Shown: positions 15,890 to 23,637 of the stretch, in pieces
Numbering within the stretch: the stretch's first letter is position 1
Layout: every line of letters begins with the position of its first letter
Assembly: GCA_937895345.1 (NCBI GenBank)
Contig: CALAWP010000101.1
Location: 67,998-131,997, forward strand
Source: an uncultured Paenibacillus sp.
GTDB taxonomy: Bacteria > Bacillota > Bacilli > Paenibacillales > Paenibacillaceae
DNA: 64,000 nt
Reading direction: 5' to 3'
Position numbers and translations under genes: made by a program
The notes under the pieces: model-generated
The model's input: the letters and a program-made list of their open reading frames with translations, nothing else
Databases searched by the model: none
Told to the model about the DNA's origin: nothing

Positions 15890-16001
15890 CGTTGCCGGAA
15901 AAGCCGTTTTCTGCGCCAGCGCGCCCTTGCGGTATGTTAAAATAAAGGTGCGCGGGCCGGAAGCGGCCGTAAAGCGCAATCCGGGCAAAGGACGGTTGAC
16001 G

Positions 16002-17135
16002 ATGAACAAATGGTATCAGATCTTCCATCGCAATACCGGTCTCAGCCTGTACGTATGGCTGGTCTTTTGCATTTTGCCGTTTTATTTCATATTCAGATCG
16101 TCCTCGACGGCGCAAGTCGTATCCGGCATTGCGATGATCGTTTTGTTTTTCGTCAGCTATTTGCTGTCGTTTAAATCGAAAGGCTGGCTCGTCTATGTAT
16201 GGACGAGCGTCCAGATCGTCATATCCGTCGCGATGACGCTGTTGTTCAGCTACGTCTACTTTTCGATTTTTTTGGCTTTTTTTATCGGCAATATTCAAAA
16301 TCGCGCCGGTTTCTATACGTTGTACGTCATTCATCTGATCAGCACGTTCGTAACGGTCAATTACGGCTTTGCGACGCAGAGCAGCCTGCTGCTGACGCAG
16401 TTTCCGTTTGTCCTGATCAGCCTGATTATTGTCATTCTGCTGCCGTTCAACAATTACAGCCAGAAAAAGCAGGGTCAGCTGGAGGGTCAGCTGGAGGATG
16501 CCAACAAGCGGATCGCCGAGCTGGTGAAGCTGGAGGAGCGCCAGCGCATATCCCGCGATTTGCACGATACGCTCGGCCAGAAGCTGTCGCTGATCGGGCT
16601 GAAGAGCGACCTGGCTTCCCGCCTCATTTTTAAGGACCCGAAGCAGGCGCAGGCGGAAATTGCGGATGTGCAGACGACGGCCCGCACGGCGCTCAAGGAA
16701 GTGCGCGAAATGGTCACGCAAATGCGCGGCACGCGGCTGGATGAGGAAGTGAGCCGGGTCGGACAAATTTTGCGGGCGGCTGGCATCGAGCTGACGGTGG
16801 AGGGCGACCCTGCTCTGACGAATACGACGCTGCTGACGGAAAACGTGCTCAGCATGTGCCTGAAGGAAGCCGTGACGAATGTCGTCAAGCACAGCGATGC
16901 CCGCCATTGCCGCATCACGATCGAATCCGCGCCTGCGGATTTGACGATTACGGTGCGGGACGACGGCAAGGGCATGCTGCCCGAGCGGCCGCATGACCGC
17001 GGCAGCGGGCTGAGAGGCATGAAGGAACGGCTGGAATTCGTCAACGGCAGCTTGTCCATACGCTCCGGCGAAGGGGTTACGGTCGTCATGAAAGCGCCGA
17101 ACGTGCCCCGCCAGCCGATGAAGGAGAGGATATAA
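16002..17135 (+). CDS. desK: Cold-sensing histidine kinase DesK
   Basis: 377 residues from the ATG at 16002 (AAAGGA nine bases upstream). Four to five membrane helices occupy residues 15-150. A coiled coil leads to the HisKA_3 phosphoacceptor ERQRISRDLHDTLGQKLSLI, with His188 at exactly the position known for B. subtilis DesK. The ATP-binding domain follows (KEAVTNVVKHSDA, DDGKGM, GSGLRGMKERLEFVNG). In B. subtilis the protein senses membrane thickness/fluidity and switches between kinase and phosphatase of DesR. Its stop overlaps the desR start (TAATGA). Confidence 0.95.
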   Translation: MNKWYQIFHRNTGLSLYVWLVFCILPFYFIFRSSSTAQVVSGIAMIVLFFVSYLLSFKSKGWLVYVWTSVQIVISVAMTLLFSYVYFSIFLAFFIGNIQNRAGFYTLYVIHLISTFVTVNYGFATQSSLLLTQFPFVLISLIIVILLPFNNYSQKKQGQLEGQLEDANKRIAELVKLEERQRISRDLHDTLGQKLSLIGLKSDLASRLIFKDPKQAQAEIADVQTTARTALKEVREMVTQMRGTRLDEEVSRVGQILRAAGIELTVEGDPALTNTTLLTENVLSMCLKEAVTNVVKHSDARHCRITIESAPADLTITVRDDGKGMLPERPHDRGSGLRGMKERLEFVNGSLSIRSGEGVTVVMKAPNVPRQPMKERI

Positions 17136-17740
17136 TGATCAGAATCGTCATTGCGGAGGACCAAAGAATGCTGCTTGGCGCGCTGGCGTCCCTGCTTGAT
17201 CTGGAGGCCGATATGCAGGTCGTCGGCCGGGCGGGCAACGGGGAGGAGGCGCTTCGCCTGGTGGAGCTGCATCGGCCGGACGTTTGCATTATGGATATCG
17301 AGATGCCGGCCAAGAGCGGTCTGGAGGCGGCCGAGGAGCTTAAGGGCAAAGACTGCAAAGTGATCATTTTGACGACCTTTGCGAGAGCGGGTTATTTTGA
17401 ACGGGCCATCAAAGCCGGCGTAAGCGGCTATTTGCTCAAGGACAGCCCCAGCGAGGAGCTGGCCGACAGCATTCGCAGCGTGATGGCGGGCCGCCGCGTC
17501 TACGCGCCGGAGCTGATGGACGAGGCGTACGGAGGCGGCTTCGACAATCCGCTGACGGAACGGGAGAAGGAAGTGCTCGGACTTGTGGCGGACGGCAAAA
17601 ATACGAAGGAAATTGCGGAGGAGCTTTATTTGACGACGGGGACCGTGCGCAACTACATCTCGGTCATTCTGGATAAGCTCGGCGTCAGCAACCGAATCGA
17701 GGCGATTACAAGGTTCAAGGAAAAGGGCTGGTTTAAATAA
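17135..17740 (+). CDS. desR: Response regulator DesR (NarL/FixJ family)
   Basis: 201 residues: receiver domain (residues 1-120) with the acidic pair ED, the phosphorylated Asp54 in CIMDIEMP, the conserved Thr in ILTTFA and Lys in LLKDSP. A LuxR-type HTH (about 135-195) contains LTEREKEVLGLVADGKNTKEIA and TGTVRNYISVILDKLG. Phosphorylated DesR activates des in B. subtilis. The palindrome at 14686-14719 is its likely site here. Confidence 0.95.
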   Translation: MIRIVIAEDQRMLLGALASLLDLEADMQVVGRAGNGEEALRLVELHRPDVCIMDIEMPAKSGLEAAEELKGKDCKVIILTTFARAGYFERAIKAGVSGYLLKDSPSEELADSIRSVMAGRRVYAPELMDEAYGGGFDNPLTEREKEVLGLVADGKNTKEIAEELYLTTGTVRNYISVILDKLGVSNRIEAITRFKEKGWFK

Positions 17741-17753
17741 CCGGCTTTTTTTT
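17726..17753 (+). terminator. Terminator of the des operon
   Basis: GCTGGTT, a short TAAAT loop and AACCGGC, then eight T. The stem begins inside the last desR codons. Confidence 0.75.
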
Positions 17754-17862
17754 CGCGGTCTGCAACTTTTTTTTGTTTCGGTTCGTATAGTAGATGGTAC
17801 ATACTGGATAGATTGGCATTGCAAATGTACGGAAAGGCAAATGCACGGAAAGGGAGAGAGAA

Positions 17863-19362
17863 ATGAATAGTTGGTTGAAAAAGGCGGTTCCCGCAGTCGC
17901 GGCGGGCGCCATGTTGACGGGGTGCAGCTTTGGGGCGGGCGGCAACCAGCCCGAGGAGCAGCAATCGTTTAAAGTTATGTATTACGACGAGGGTCAGTTT
18001 TTTCAGGAACACGGCATGCTGTTTTCCGCGGTGAATCCGAATATCGACATTCAGGTCGCCTCGACGCAGAGCATTTACCGCGCAAGCAACGAAGGCGAAG
18101 AATACGATCCGGAAAAGGCGATGCAGGAGTTTCTCGACAAGGAAAAGCCGGATGTGCTGATGTTGAGCATGGACGAATACGAGAAGCTGTCCCAGGAAGG
18201 CAAGCTGTACGACATGGAAACGTTGATGGTGCAGGACAAAATCGACATGGAAGGTTTCGTCCCGGGCATGGTCGATTACATGAAAGAGTTGGGCGGAGGC
18301 CAGCTGTACGGCATGCCGTCGGGTTTCAGCAGCAACGTGCTCTATTACAACAAGGCGTTGTTTGACAAATACAACATCGAATATCCGACCGACAAAATGA
18401 CGTGGGATCAGGTGATCAATTTGGCCAAGCAGTTCCCGACGGAAGGCGATGCCAAAGACCGGGTTTACGGCATGAAGATCGGCTATAGCGGCGATTTGAA
18501 CGAGATGAGCAGCACGCTGGCACAGTCGGAAGGCTTGAATTTCGTAAACCCGTCCACCAAAACGATGACAATCAATACGGACGGCTGGAAGCGGGTCATC
18601 GAGACGTCGCTCGACGCGATCAAGTCCGATGCGTTTTATTACGAAAGCAGAGACGACGGAATGATGACGAGCTCCAGCTACGAAGACTATTTGATGCGCA
18701 ATCCGTTTATCTCCAACAGGCTCGCCATGACGATTGACGGAACGTATTTGATGAGTCAAATTAAAGAAGCTCAAGACTATATTAAAGAAGAAGGCGCCGT
18801 CGTTTCGGATTGGGATATCGTAACGGTGCCGGTCAGCCCGCAATTCCCGGATCAAAGCTCGAGCGTCTGGTATAATAACATTTTCGCCATTTCCAAAGAT
18901 TCGCCGAACGTGGAAGCCGCTTGGAAGTTCATTTCGTATATAGCAAGCGACGAATATGCGCGGGTGAAATCCAAGGCGTCGTACAACTACAACTTCTCCG
19001 TCCGGACGAAGTACATCAAGGACGACGAAGGCCGCCATTACGAGGCGTTCTACTTGCTGAAGCCGATGCGTCTCAATCAATACAAAGACTACGACAAGCT
19101 GCCTTCGCAGTTCAGCATGATGTTTTACGGTATGATGAACACGGAATTCCAGGCCATCCAGAACGGATCGAAATCGGTCGAAGAGGCGCTGGAATATTTG
19201 GACTTGAAGGGCAGCGAGCTGCTGGCGGAAGAATCGATGAGCCAGGAAGAGCTGGAAGAGATGATGCGCAAGCAGTGGGAGGAGCAAAATCAGGCGGATC
19301 AGGCCGCGCTCGATCAAGCCGCAGGCATTGTAACGGAAGAGACGGCGGAAGAAGCCGAATAA
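17863..19362 (+). CDS. Extracellular solute-binding lipoprotein (ABC family 1), orphan
   Basis: 499 residues. A lipoprotein signal (KKAVPAVAAGAMLTGC, lipobox LTGC) is followed by an extracellular solute-binding fold: KPDVLMLSMDEYEKLSQEGKL, GMPSGFSSNVLYYNKALFDKY, MTWDQVINLAKQF, AWKFISYIASDEYARV. These are typical of carbohydrate-binding proteins of ABC importers. The C-terminal 70 residues are a highly acidic Glu/Gln-rich tail unusual for the family. No permease or ATPase gene is adjacent, so it either serves a transporter elsewhere or has a sensing role. Strong GGGAGAG ribosome binding site. Confidence 0.8.
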   Translation: MNSWLKKAVPAVAAGAMLTGCSFGAGGNQPEEQQSFKVMYYDEGQFFQEHGMLFSAVNPNIDIQVASTQSIYRASNEGEEYDPEKAMQEFLDKEKPDVLMLSMDEYEKLSQEGKLYDMETLMVQDKIDMEGFVPGMVDYMKELGGGQLYGMPSGFSSNVLYYNKALFDKYNIEYPTDKMTWDQVINLAKQFPTEGDAKDRVYGMKIGYSGDLNEMSSTLAQSEGLNFVNPSTKTMTINTDGWKRVIETSLDAIKSDAFYYESRDDGMMTSSSYEDYLMRNPFISNRLAMTIDGTYLMSQIKEAQDYIKEEGAVVSDWDIVTVPVSPQFPDQSSSVWYNNIFAISKDSPNVEAAWKFISYIASDEYARVKSKASYNYNFSVRTKYIKDDEGRHYEAFYLLKPMRLNQYKDYDKLPSQFSMMFYGMMNTEFQAIQNGSKSVEEALEYLDLKGSELLAEESMSQEELEEMMRKQWEEQNQADQAALDQAAGIVTEETAEEAE

Positions 19363-19384
19363 CGATTGATGACAACGCACAAGG

Positions 19385-19415
19385 GAAGCGCACCGCTCGG
19401 CGGTGCGCTTCTTTA
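19385..19415 (+). terminator. Rho-independent terminator
   Basis: GAAGCGCACCG (19385-19395) pairs with CGGTGCGCTTC (19401-19411), followed by TTTAT. It ends the solute-binding protein gene and could also act for the convergent esterase. Confidence 0.8.
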
Positions 19416-19463
19416 TGCTGCCGTTTCCGTTCGGAAGGCAGAGGGATTGAATTCGTTCGACGA

Positions 19464-20429
19464 TCAGTTCTGCAAGAAGTCCATAAACAATTGCAGCCGG
19501 GTCGGAACGGAGCCCGGTACCGTTTCATGGCCGAAGTAGCGGTATACGGCGATATCTTTCTCGCACGCGAGATGATTGTAGACGGCAAATACGGTTGAGG
19601 GCGGCGTAATGTCGTCGATCAAGCCGATCGTCAGCCAGGAATAACATTGCACGCGCGGCGCCAAATTCATCAGATCGAAATAGCTGAGCGTTTCCAGCGC
19701 CTTCTCCTCGATTTCCGGACTGCCGGAATGACGGCGGAAATAGTCGTTGAGCTCGCCGTACGGACCGTGCGGCGTCACGTCGATGGCTCTGCGGAAATGC
19801 GACAGGTACGGGTGGTCGGCAACGGCCAGCTTCGGCTTGTCGGACAGCGCCGCGGCCGCCAAAGTAATGGCTCCTCCCTGGCTGCCGCCCGTTACGGCAA
19901 TACGCTCCGCGTCCACCTCCGGCATGGCGGCCAGCACGTCGATGGCACGAACCGCGTCCATATAAACGGCGCGGTAATAATATTCGTTTTTGTTCTGGAT
20001 GCCTTTGGTCATCCAGCCGGAAACGTGGCCGTTGGAGGAAACGACGTTGTCGACGCTTTCCCCGTGCTGCCCGCGGCACAGCATCTTCAACACGGCGTAT
20101 CCCTTCAGGGCCATATCGACGGCAGCGTTCATGTCGCGGTCCATGCACCAGTTGTACCCGTGATAAGCTACGATGCCGGGAAGCGGCTCGGCTTGCTCCG
20201 GCAAGGCCAGCAAAGCTTCGATGCGGGAATGGTTGAATCCTTGATAAAAGATTTTGTAAACCTTGATCCCTTTGACCGGATAATGAACCTCGGTCCGTTC
20301 GTAAGTCAGAGGGACAGCGGCGAGTTCGTTCAGCGTCGATGCCCAGAACGAATCGAAATCGTCCCGTTTCGTTAACGCGGGCTTGTACGTTCTTAATTGC
20401 TCCAGCGGCAAATCATACGGTTGCGGCAT
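19464..20429 (-). CDS. CE7-family acetyl esterase (acetyl xylan esterase/cephalosporin-C deacetylase)
   Basis: 321 residues from the ATG at 20429 (MPQPYDLPLEQLRTYKP, the typical family start). The three CE7 signatures are present in order: CRGQHGES (RGQxxS), VTGGSQGG (GxSxGG with nucleophile serine) and FGHETVPG (the HE motif with catalytic His); the catalytic Asp is in LIDDITPPS. The family is cytoplasmic and hexameric and removes acetyl groups from short xylo-oligosaccharides and cephalosporins. Open reading continues upstream to 20546 but without a ribosome binding site. Confidence 0.92.
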   Translation of the reverse strand: MPQPYDLPLEQLRTYKPALTKRDDFDSFWASTLNELAAVPLTYERTEVHYPVKGIKVYKIFYQGFNHSRIEALLALPEQAEPLPGIVAYHGYNWCMDRDMNAAVDMALKGYAVLKMLCRGQHGESVDNVVSSNGHVSGWMTKGIQNKNEYYYRAVYMDAVRAIDVLAAMPEVDAERIAVTGGSQGGAITLAAAALSDKPKLAVADHPYLSHFRRAIDVTPHGPYGELNDYFRRHSGSPEIEEKALETLSYFDLMNLAPRVQCYSWLTIGLIDDITPPSTVFAVYNHLACEKDIAVYRYFGHETVPGSVPTRLQLFMDFLQN

Positions 20430-20599
20430 AAATCGTAACCATCCTTTTTGGGAAGAAATATTCGGCTTGCGAACGGTTGCGGGATGGATCATAATGGCAT
20501 TGGCAAGCAGCCGATATCTATAATTATAAGCGGAGGCCGGCCGCAATCAAGCTGAAATCGTATTTCGGTTATCCGGCAAGAGGAGGGAGCAATCATCTT

Positions 20600-21481
20600 A
20601 TGACATCGAAGCTGAAGCTTGTTTTCGACGCCAAAGCGGAGCTGGGCGAAGGACCTTGTTGGGACTCGGACAACGAGTTGTTGTATTGGACGGACATATT
20701 GGGCAAATGTCTTCATATCCACAACCCTGCAAGCGGAGACAATCGGACGGTTCCGGTCGGTCTGATGGTCGGGTCGTTTGCGCTTGGCCGTTCGGGCAGG
20801 ATCGTGTTGGCGGCGGAGAACGGCTTTTATACTTTGGATCCGGCAACGGGGAAAAAGGAGCTGTTGTGCGCTCCGGCCGAAGAAAAGGAAGGGAACCGGT
20901 TCAATGACGGCAAATGCGATCCGGTCGGCCGGTTCTGGGCGGGATCGATGCCGATGGCGGGAGCCGAGCCGTCGGGCAGCTTGTATTGCCTGGAGACGGA
21001 TCGGACGTTGACCCGCAAGTTGACGGGAATCGGTTGTTCCAACGGGTTAGCCTGGAGCCCGGATTGCAGGACGATGTATTATATCGACACGCCGACCAGG
21101 CAGGTGGCGGCATTCCGTTACGATAAGGAGACTGGCGACATCGACGATGGCAAAGTCGCTTGCGTCGTCCCCGAAAGCGACGGATTGCCCGATGGAATGA
21201 CCATCGACGAGGAGGGCTGCCTGTGGATCGCCCATTGGGGCGGAGGCAAAGTGACGAGATGGAATCCGTCGACGGGAAGCAAGCTGGACGAAATCGTCGT
21301 TCCGGCGGCCCAAGTGACGTCCTGCGCCTTCGGCGGAACCCGGATGAACGAATTGTATGTGACGACGGCTCGCGCTTTTCAGAGCGAGGAGACGCTGCGG
21401 CGCCAGCCGCATGCCGGTGGATTGTTCAAGATTGAATTGAATGTGACAGGCGCGGCTAGCAGCCGGTTTCTTGGCATCTAA
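20600..21481 (+). CDS. SMP-30/gluconolactonase/LRE family protein
   Basis: 293 residues, a six-bladed beta-propeller. Family motifs: AELGEGPCWD with the metal-binding Glu, NRFNDGKCDPVGRFWAGSM, IGCSNGLAWSPD and GLPDGMTIDEEGCLWIAHW. Members hydrolyse sugar lactones with a divalent metal held by Glu, Asn and Asp. It diverges from the CE7 esterase, so both may take part in sugar use. Ribosome binding site AGGAGG(GAG) upstream. Confidence 0.9.
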   Translation: MTSKLKLVFDAKAELGEGPCWDSDNELLYWTDILGKCLHIHNPASGDNRTVPVGLMVGSFALGRSGRIVLAAENGFYTLDPATGKKELLCAPAEEKEGNRFNDGKCDPVGRFWAGSMPMAGAEPSGSLYCLETDRTLTRKLTGIGCSNGLAWSPDCRTMYYIDTPTRQVAAFRYDKETGDIDDGKVACVVPESDGLPDGMTIDEEGCLWIAHWGGGKVTRWNPSTGSKLDEIVVPAAQVTSCAFGGTRMNELYVTTARAFQSEETLRRQPHAGGLFKIELNVTGAASSRFLGI

Positions 21482-21498
21482 AAACGATAAGTTTCACC

Positions 21499-21522
21499 CT
21501 ATACCTCTATACCCCTATACCG
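21499..21522 (+). repeat. Three tandem 8-base repeats
   Basis: CTATACC occurs at 21499, 21507 and 21515, exactly eight bases apart (CTATACCT, CTATACCC, CTATACCG), just after the SMP-30 gene. Confidence 0.75.
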
Positions 21523-21599
21523 AGCTTATATGTCAACGCGAAACGCAAGCGGCCTCTTCCAAGGACGGCGTCTGCCGTTTACGCTTGGATTATAAGCTC
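21522..21599. terminator. Long-range inverted repeat between convergent genes
   Basis: GAGCTTATA (21522-21530) is complementary to TATAAGCTC (21591-21599). The interior has further pairing, such as ACGGC-GTCT-GCCGT. It probably forms a large structured terminator between the SMP-30 and TPR genes, although no long T-run is seen. Confidence 0.45.
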
Positions 21600-21609
21600 A
21601 CCCCAGCGG

Positions 21610-22482
21610 CTACCCGCTGCGTCTCCAGCCGAAAACTTTGACATGCACCAGCAGCTTGGTAGCCCAGTGCGTAAGCACGTACAGGATGATAAAGACGACG
21701 ACGAGGGGCTTGAAGATGACCCACGCCAAAAACCAGCTCAGCAGGATTTGCCATGGCTTCAATCGCTTGAGCAAATTGACCGGAGCGAGCAAAATCCGAT
21801 AAAACTTATAGCTCTTCTGCAGCGCCTCCAAATATTGTTCGCGGACTTGCTTGTCGTTCGGGTCGAGACGGATCGCGCTGCTCAGCATGAGCAGCTGCTC
21901 GTCGAAATCGTTGCGCTGGTCCGCCGCCCATCCTAAATATAGAAAAACGGTATCGTTTTCCGTTTCTTGCTCCAGCGCCTGCCGGGCGAGCTCCCGGGAA
22001 CGGACGGCATCGCCGAGGAGCGCTTCCGTATAGCTGAGCGCCGCCAGAAACAGCGGATTGTCCGGAGCGAGCTCCAGGCCGCGAAGCAGTTCTTCCTTCG
22101 CTTGGTCGAACCGGCCGATGCGATTGAGCGAATTGGCTTTCAAAAAAAAGTAATAGGGCTCGTAAGGGTCGATGCGCTGGGCCGCTTCCAGCGATTCGCT
22201 CATCGCTTTCCACTTGCCGGTCTCGTAATAAGCGGATGTGCGGACATGCCAGCCGAGCTTGTTTTCCGGATCGCGGCCGAGCGCCTCCGACGACCAGCGG
22301 AGCGCTTCGTCGTGCTCGCTGAGGCGAAGGCAGACGAGAGCCAGCATGGCGTAGCCGTCCGCATCGTCGGGATCGGCCTGCAGCAGCGCCTTGGCTTCCT
22401 TGCGGGCCTCCTCGTATCTTCTCCATTCCATTAACTGATGAATGCGTTTGTAACGCTGATCTGCAGCTTCTTGAATCGTCAT
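21610..22482 (-). CDS. TPR-repeat protein with C-terminal membrane anchor
   Basis: 290 residues. Several tetratricopeptide repeats from about residue 8 to 215 (KALLQADPDDADGYAMLALV, EALGRDPENKLGWHVRTSAY, GLELAPDNPLFLAALSYTEA, AIRLDPNDKQVREQYLEAL) are followed by one long or two short membrane segments at about 240-275 (ILLSWFLAWVIFKPLVVVF). The TPR part should face the cytoplasm and bind a partner protein. The AAA ATPase gene lies upstream on the same strand 60 bases away, so the ATPase is the obvious partner. That link is inferred. Confidence 0.75.
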   Translation of the reverse strand: MTIQEAADQRYKRIHQLMEWRRYEEARKEAKALLQADPDDADGYAMLALVCLRLSEHDEALRWSSEALGRDPENKLGWHVRTSAYYETGKWKAMSESLEAAQRIDPYEPYYFFLKANSLNRIGRFDQAKEELLRGLELAPDNPLFLAALSYTEALLGDAVRSRELARQALEQETENDTVFLYLGWAADQRNDFDEQLLMLSSAIRLDPNDKQVREQYLEALQKSYKFYRILLAPVNLLKRLKPWQILLSWFLAWVIFKPLVVVFIILYVLTHWATKLLVHVKVFGWRRSG

Positions 22483-22542
22483 TGCTCATACCTCGCTCAT
22501 CGGGATCGCGCCGCTAATGTCGCGGCGGGAGTTAACTAGGAT

Positions 22543-23508
22543 TCATTTCAGTCCGTTCGCCTTGATGTAATCGAGAACCAGCTGGTAATCGTTGTTGACG
22601 TCGCTGAAGGTGGCATAATTTCGGGCGGTCGCGAACCATTCCAGCGTCGTCGCCTTCCGGTTTTTGGCCGAGCGCAGCATATCCTCCTGCGTAATAGGCT
22701 GGATTTCTCCGGTCTCCATCGAGCGCTCCAGGGCGCCCTCGATCGCGTCCTTAACGATTTGCTCCAGATCGGCTCCCGAAAAATGCTTGGTCATCTTTGC
22801 AATCCGGTCCAGCTCCAGCCGGCCGCAAGGCTTGGATGCGAGCTTGAGCTGAAGAATCGTTTCCCGCTCCCGCTCTTCCGGCGGCGGCACGAACACCAGA
22901 TGGTTGAAGCGGCCGGGACGGCGAAGCGCGGCGTCCAAATACCACGGCGTATTCGTCGCGCCGATGACAAATACGTTGTCGTTAAACGATTGCAGGCCGT
23001 CCAGCTCCAGCAGCAGCTGATTGACGAGCATCCGGTCGTGATGCTGCCTCATTTGATGCCGGCTGCCCCCGAGCGCGTCGAGCTCGTCGATAAAGATGAC
23101 GCAAGGCTTGTTCTCCCGCGCTTTTTCGAAAATGTCGTGCAGATTGTTTTCGCTCTGCCCGACATACATCGACAAGATGGCCTGCAGCTCGATATGCAAA
23201 AAGTTGGCGTCGATTTCCCCCGCAATCGCCCGGGCAAGAAACGTTTTGCCGCAGCCCGGCGGTCCGTACAGCAGCAAGCTTCCTCCCGCTTCCCTGCCGT
23301 AGGCGGCGAACAGCTCCGGCTGCTGCAGGGGCAAGATGAAGCTCATGCGGATTTTTTTCTTCACGTCGTCGAGTCCGCCGACATCGAGGAACGTTTCCTT
23401 CGGCTTTTCGGTTTCGATCAAGTCTTTGCCGTCCTTGTCGAATTGCAGCACCTTCAGTTTATTGCGGCGGCGCTGGGCCAGGTCGTCCCGGTCGTTGTAA
23501 TCAGACAT
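22543..23508 (-). CDS. AAA-family ATPase, single module, CDC48/FtsH-like
   Basis: 321 residues from the ATG at 23508. Walker A is GPPGCGKTFLARAIAGE, Walker B is VIFIDELDALGG, sensor 1 is VIGATNTPWYLD, and the arginine fingers lie in ALRRPGRFNHLVFV. A short N-terminal region rich in Asp and Arg comes before the module. No protease domain or second AAA domain is present. Such proteins form hexamers that unfold or remodel protein targets. The order AAA then TPR-membrane protein suggests a membrane-recruited unfoldase pair of unknown target. Confidence 0.85.
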   Translation of the reverse strand: MSDYNDRDDLAQRRRNKLKVLQFDKDGKDLIETEKPKETFLDVGGLDDVKKKIRMSFILPLQQPELFAAYGREAGGSLLLYGPPGCGKTFLARAIAGEIDANFLHIELQAILSMYVGQSENNLHDIFEKARENKPCVIFIDELDALGGSRHQMRQHHDRMLVNQLLLELDGLQSFNDNVFVIGATNTPWYLDAALRRPGRFNHLVFVPPPEERERETILQLKLASKPCGRLELDRIAKMTKHFSGADLEQIVKDAIEGALERSMETGEIQPITQEDMLRSAKNRKATTLEWFATARNYATFSDVNNDYQLVLDYIKANGLK

Positions 23509-23578
23509 GTCTATCACCCTTTTACATGCGATTTTATAGTTTAGTATACCAGAGAATGACAACGGAGCATATTTGCAT

Positions 23579-23622
23579 GAAAAAAGACAGCCGGGGTTCG
23601 AAAGGAACGATAACCGGCTGTC
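23579..23622 (-). terminator. Terminator of the beta-propeller gene
   Basis: On the minus strand GACAGCCGG (23622-23614) pairs with CCGGCTGTC (23594-23586), followed by a T-run (complement of the A-run 23579-23585). Confidence 0.8.
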
Positions 23623-23637
23623 CGGGGTTGGTCTGGC

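Noticed and set aside
15938..15943. TAAAAT as the -10 of a separate desK promoter
   Set aside because: No acceptable -35 at the right distance; left out of the feature list.
14961..16994. Very long reverse-strand open frame across des and desK
   Set aside because: Lies antisense to two clear genes, is His/Arg/Gln-rich and has no ribosome binding site or domain.
17653..19380. Reverse-strand open frame over the solute-binding gene
   Set aside because: Antisense shadow of a gene with a clean signal peptide and family motifs.
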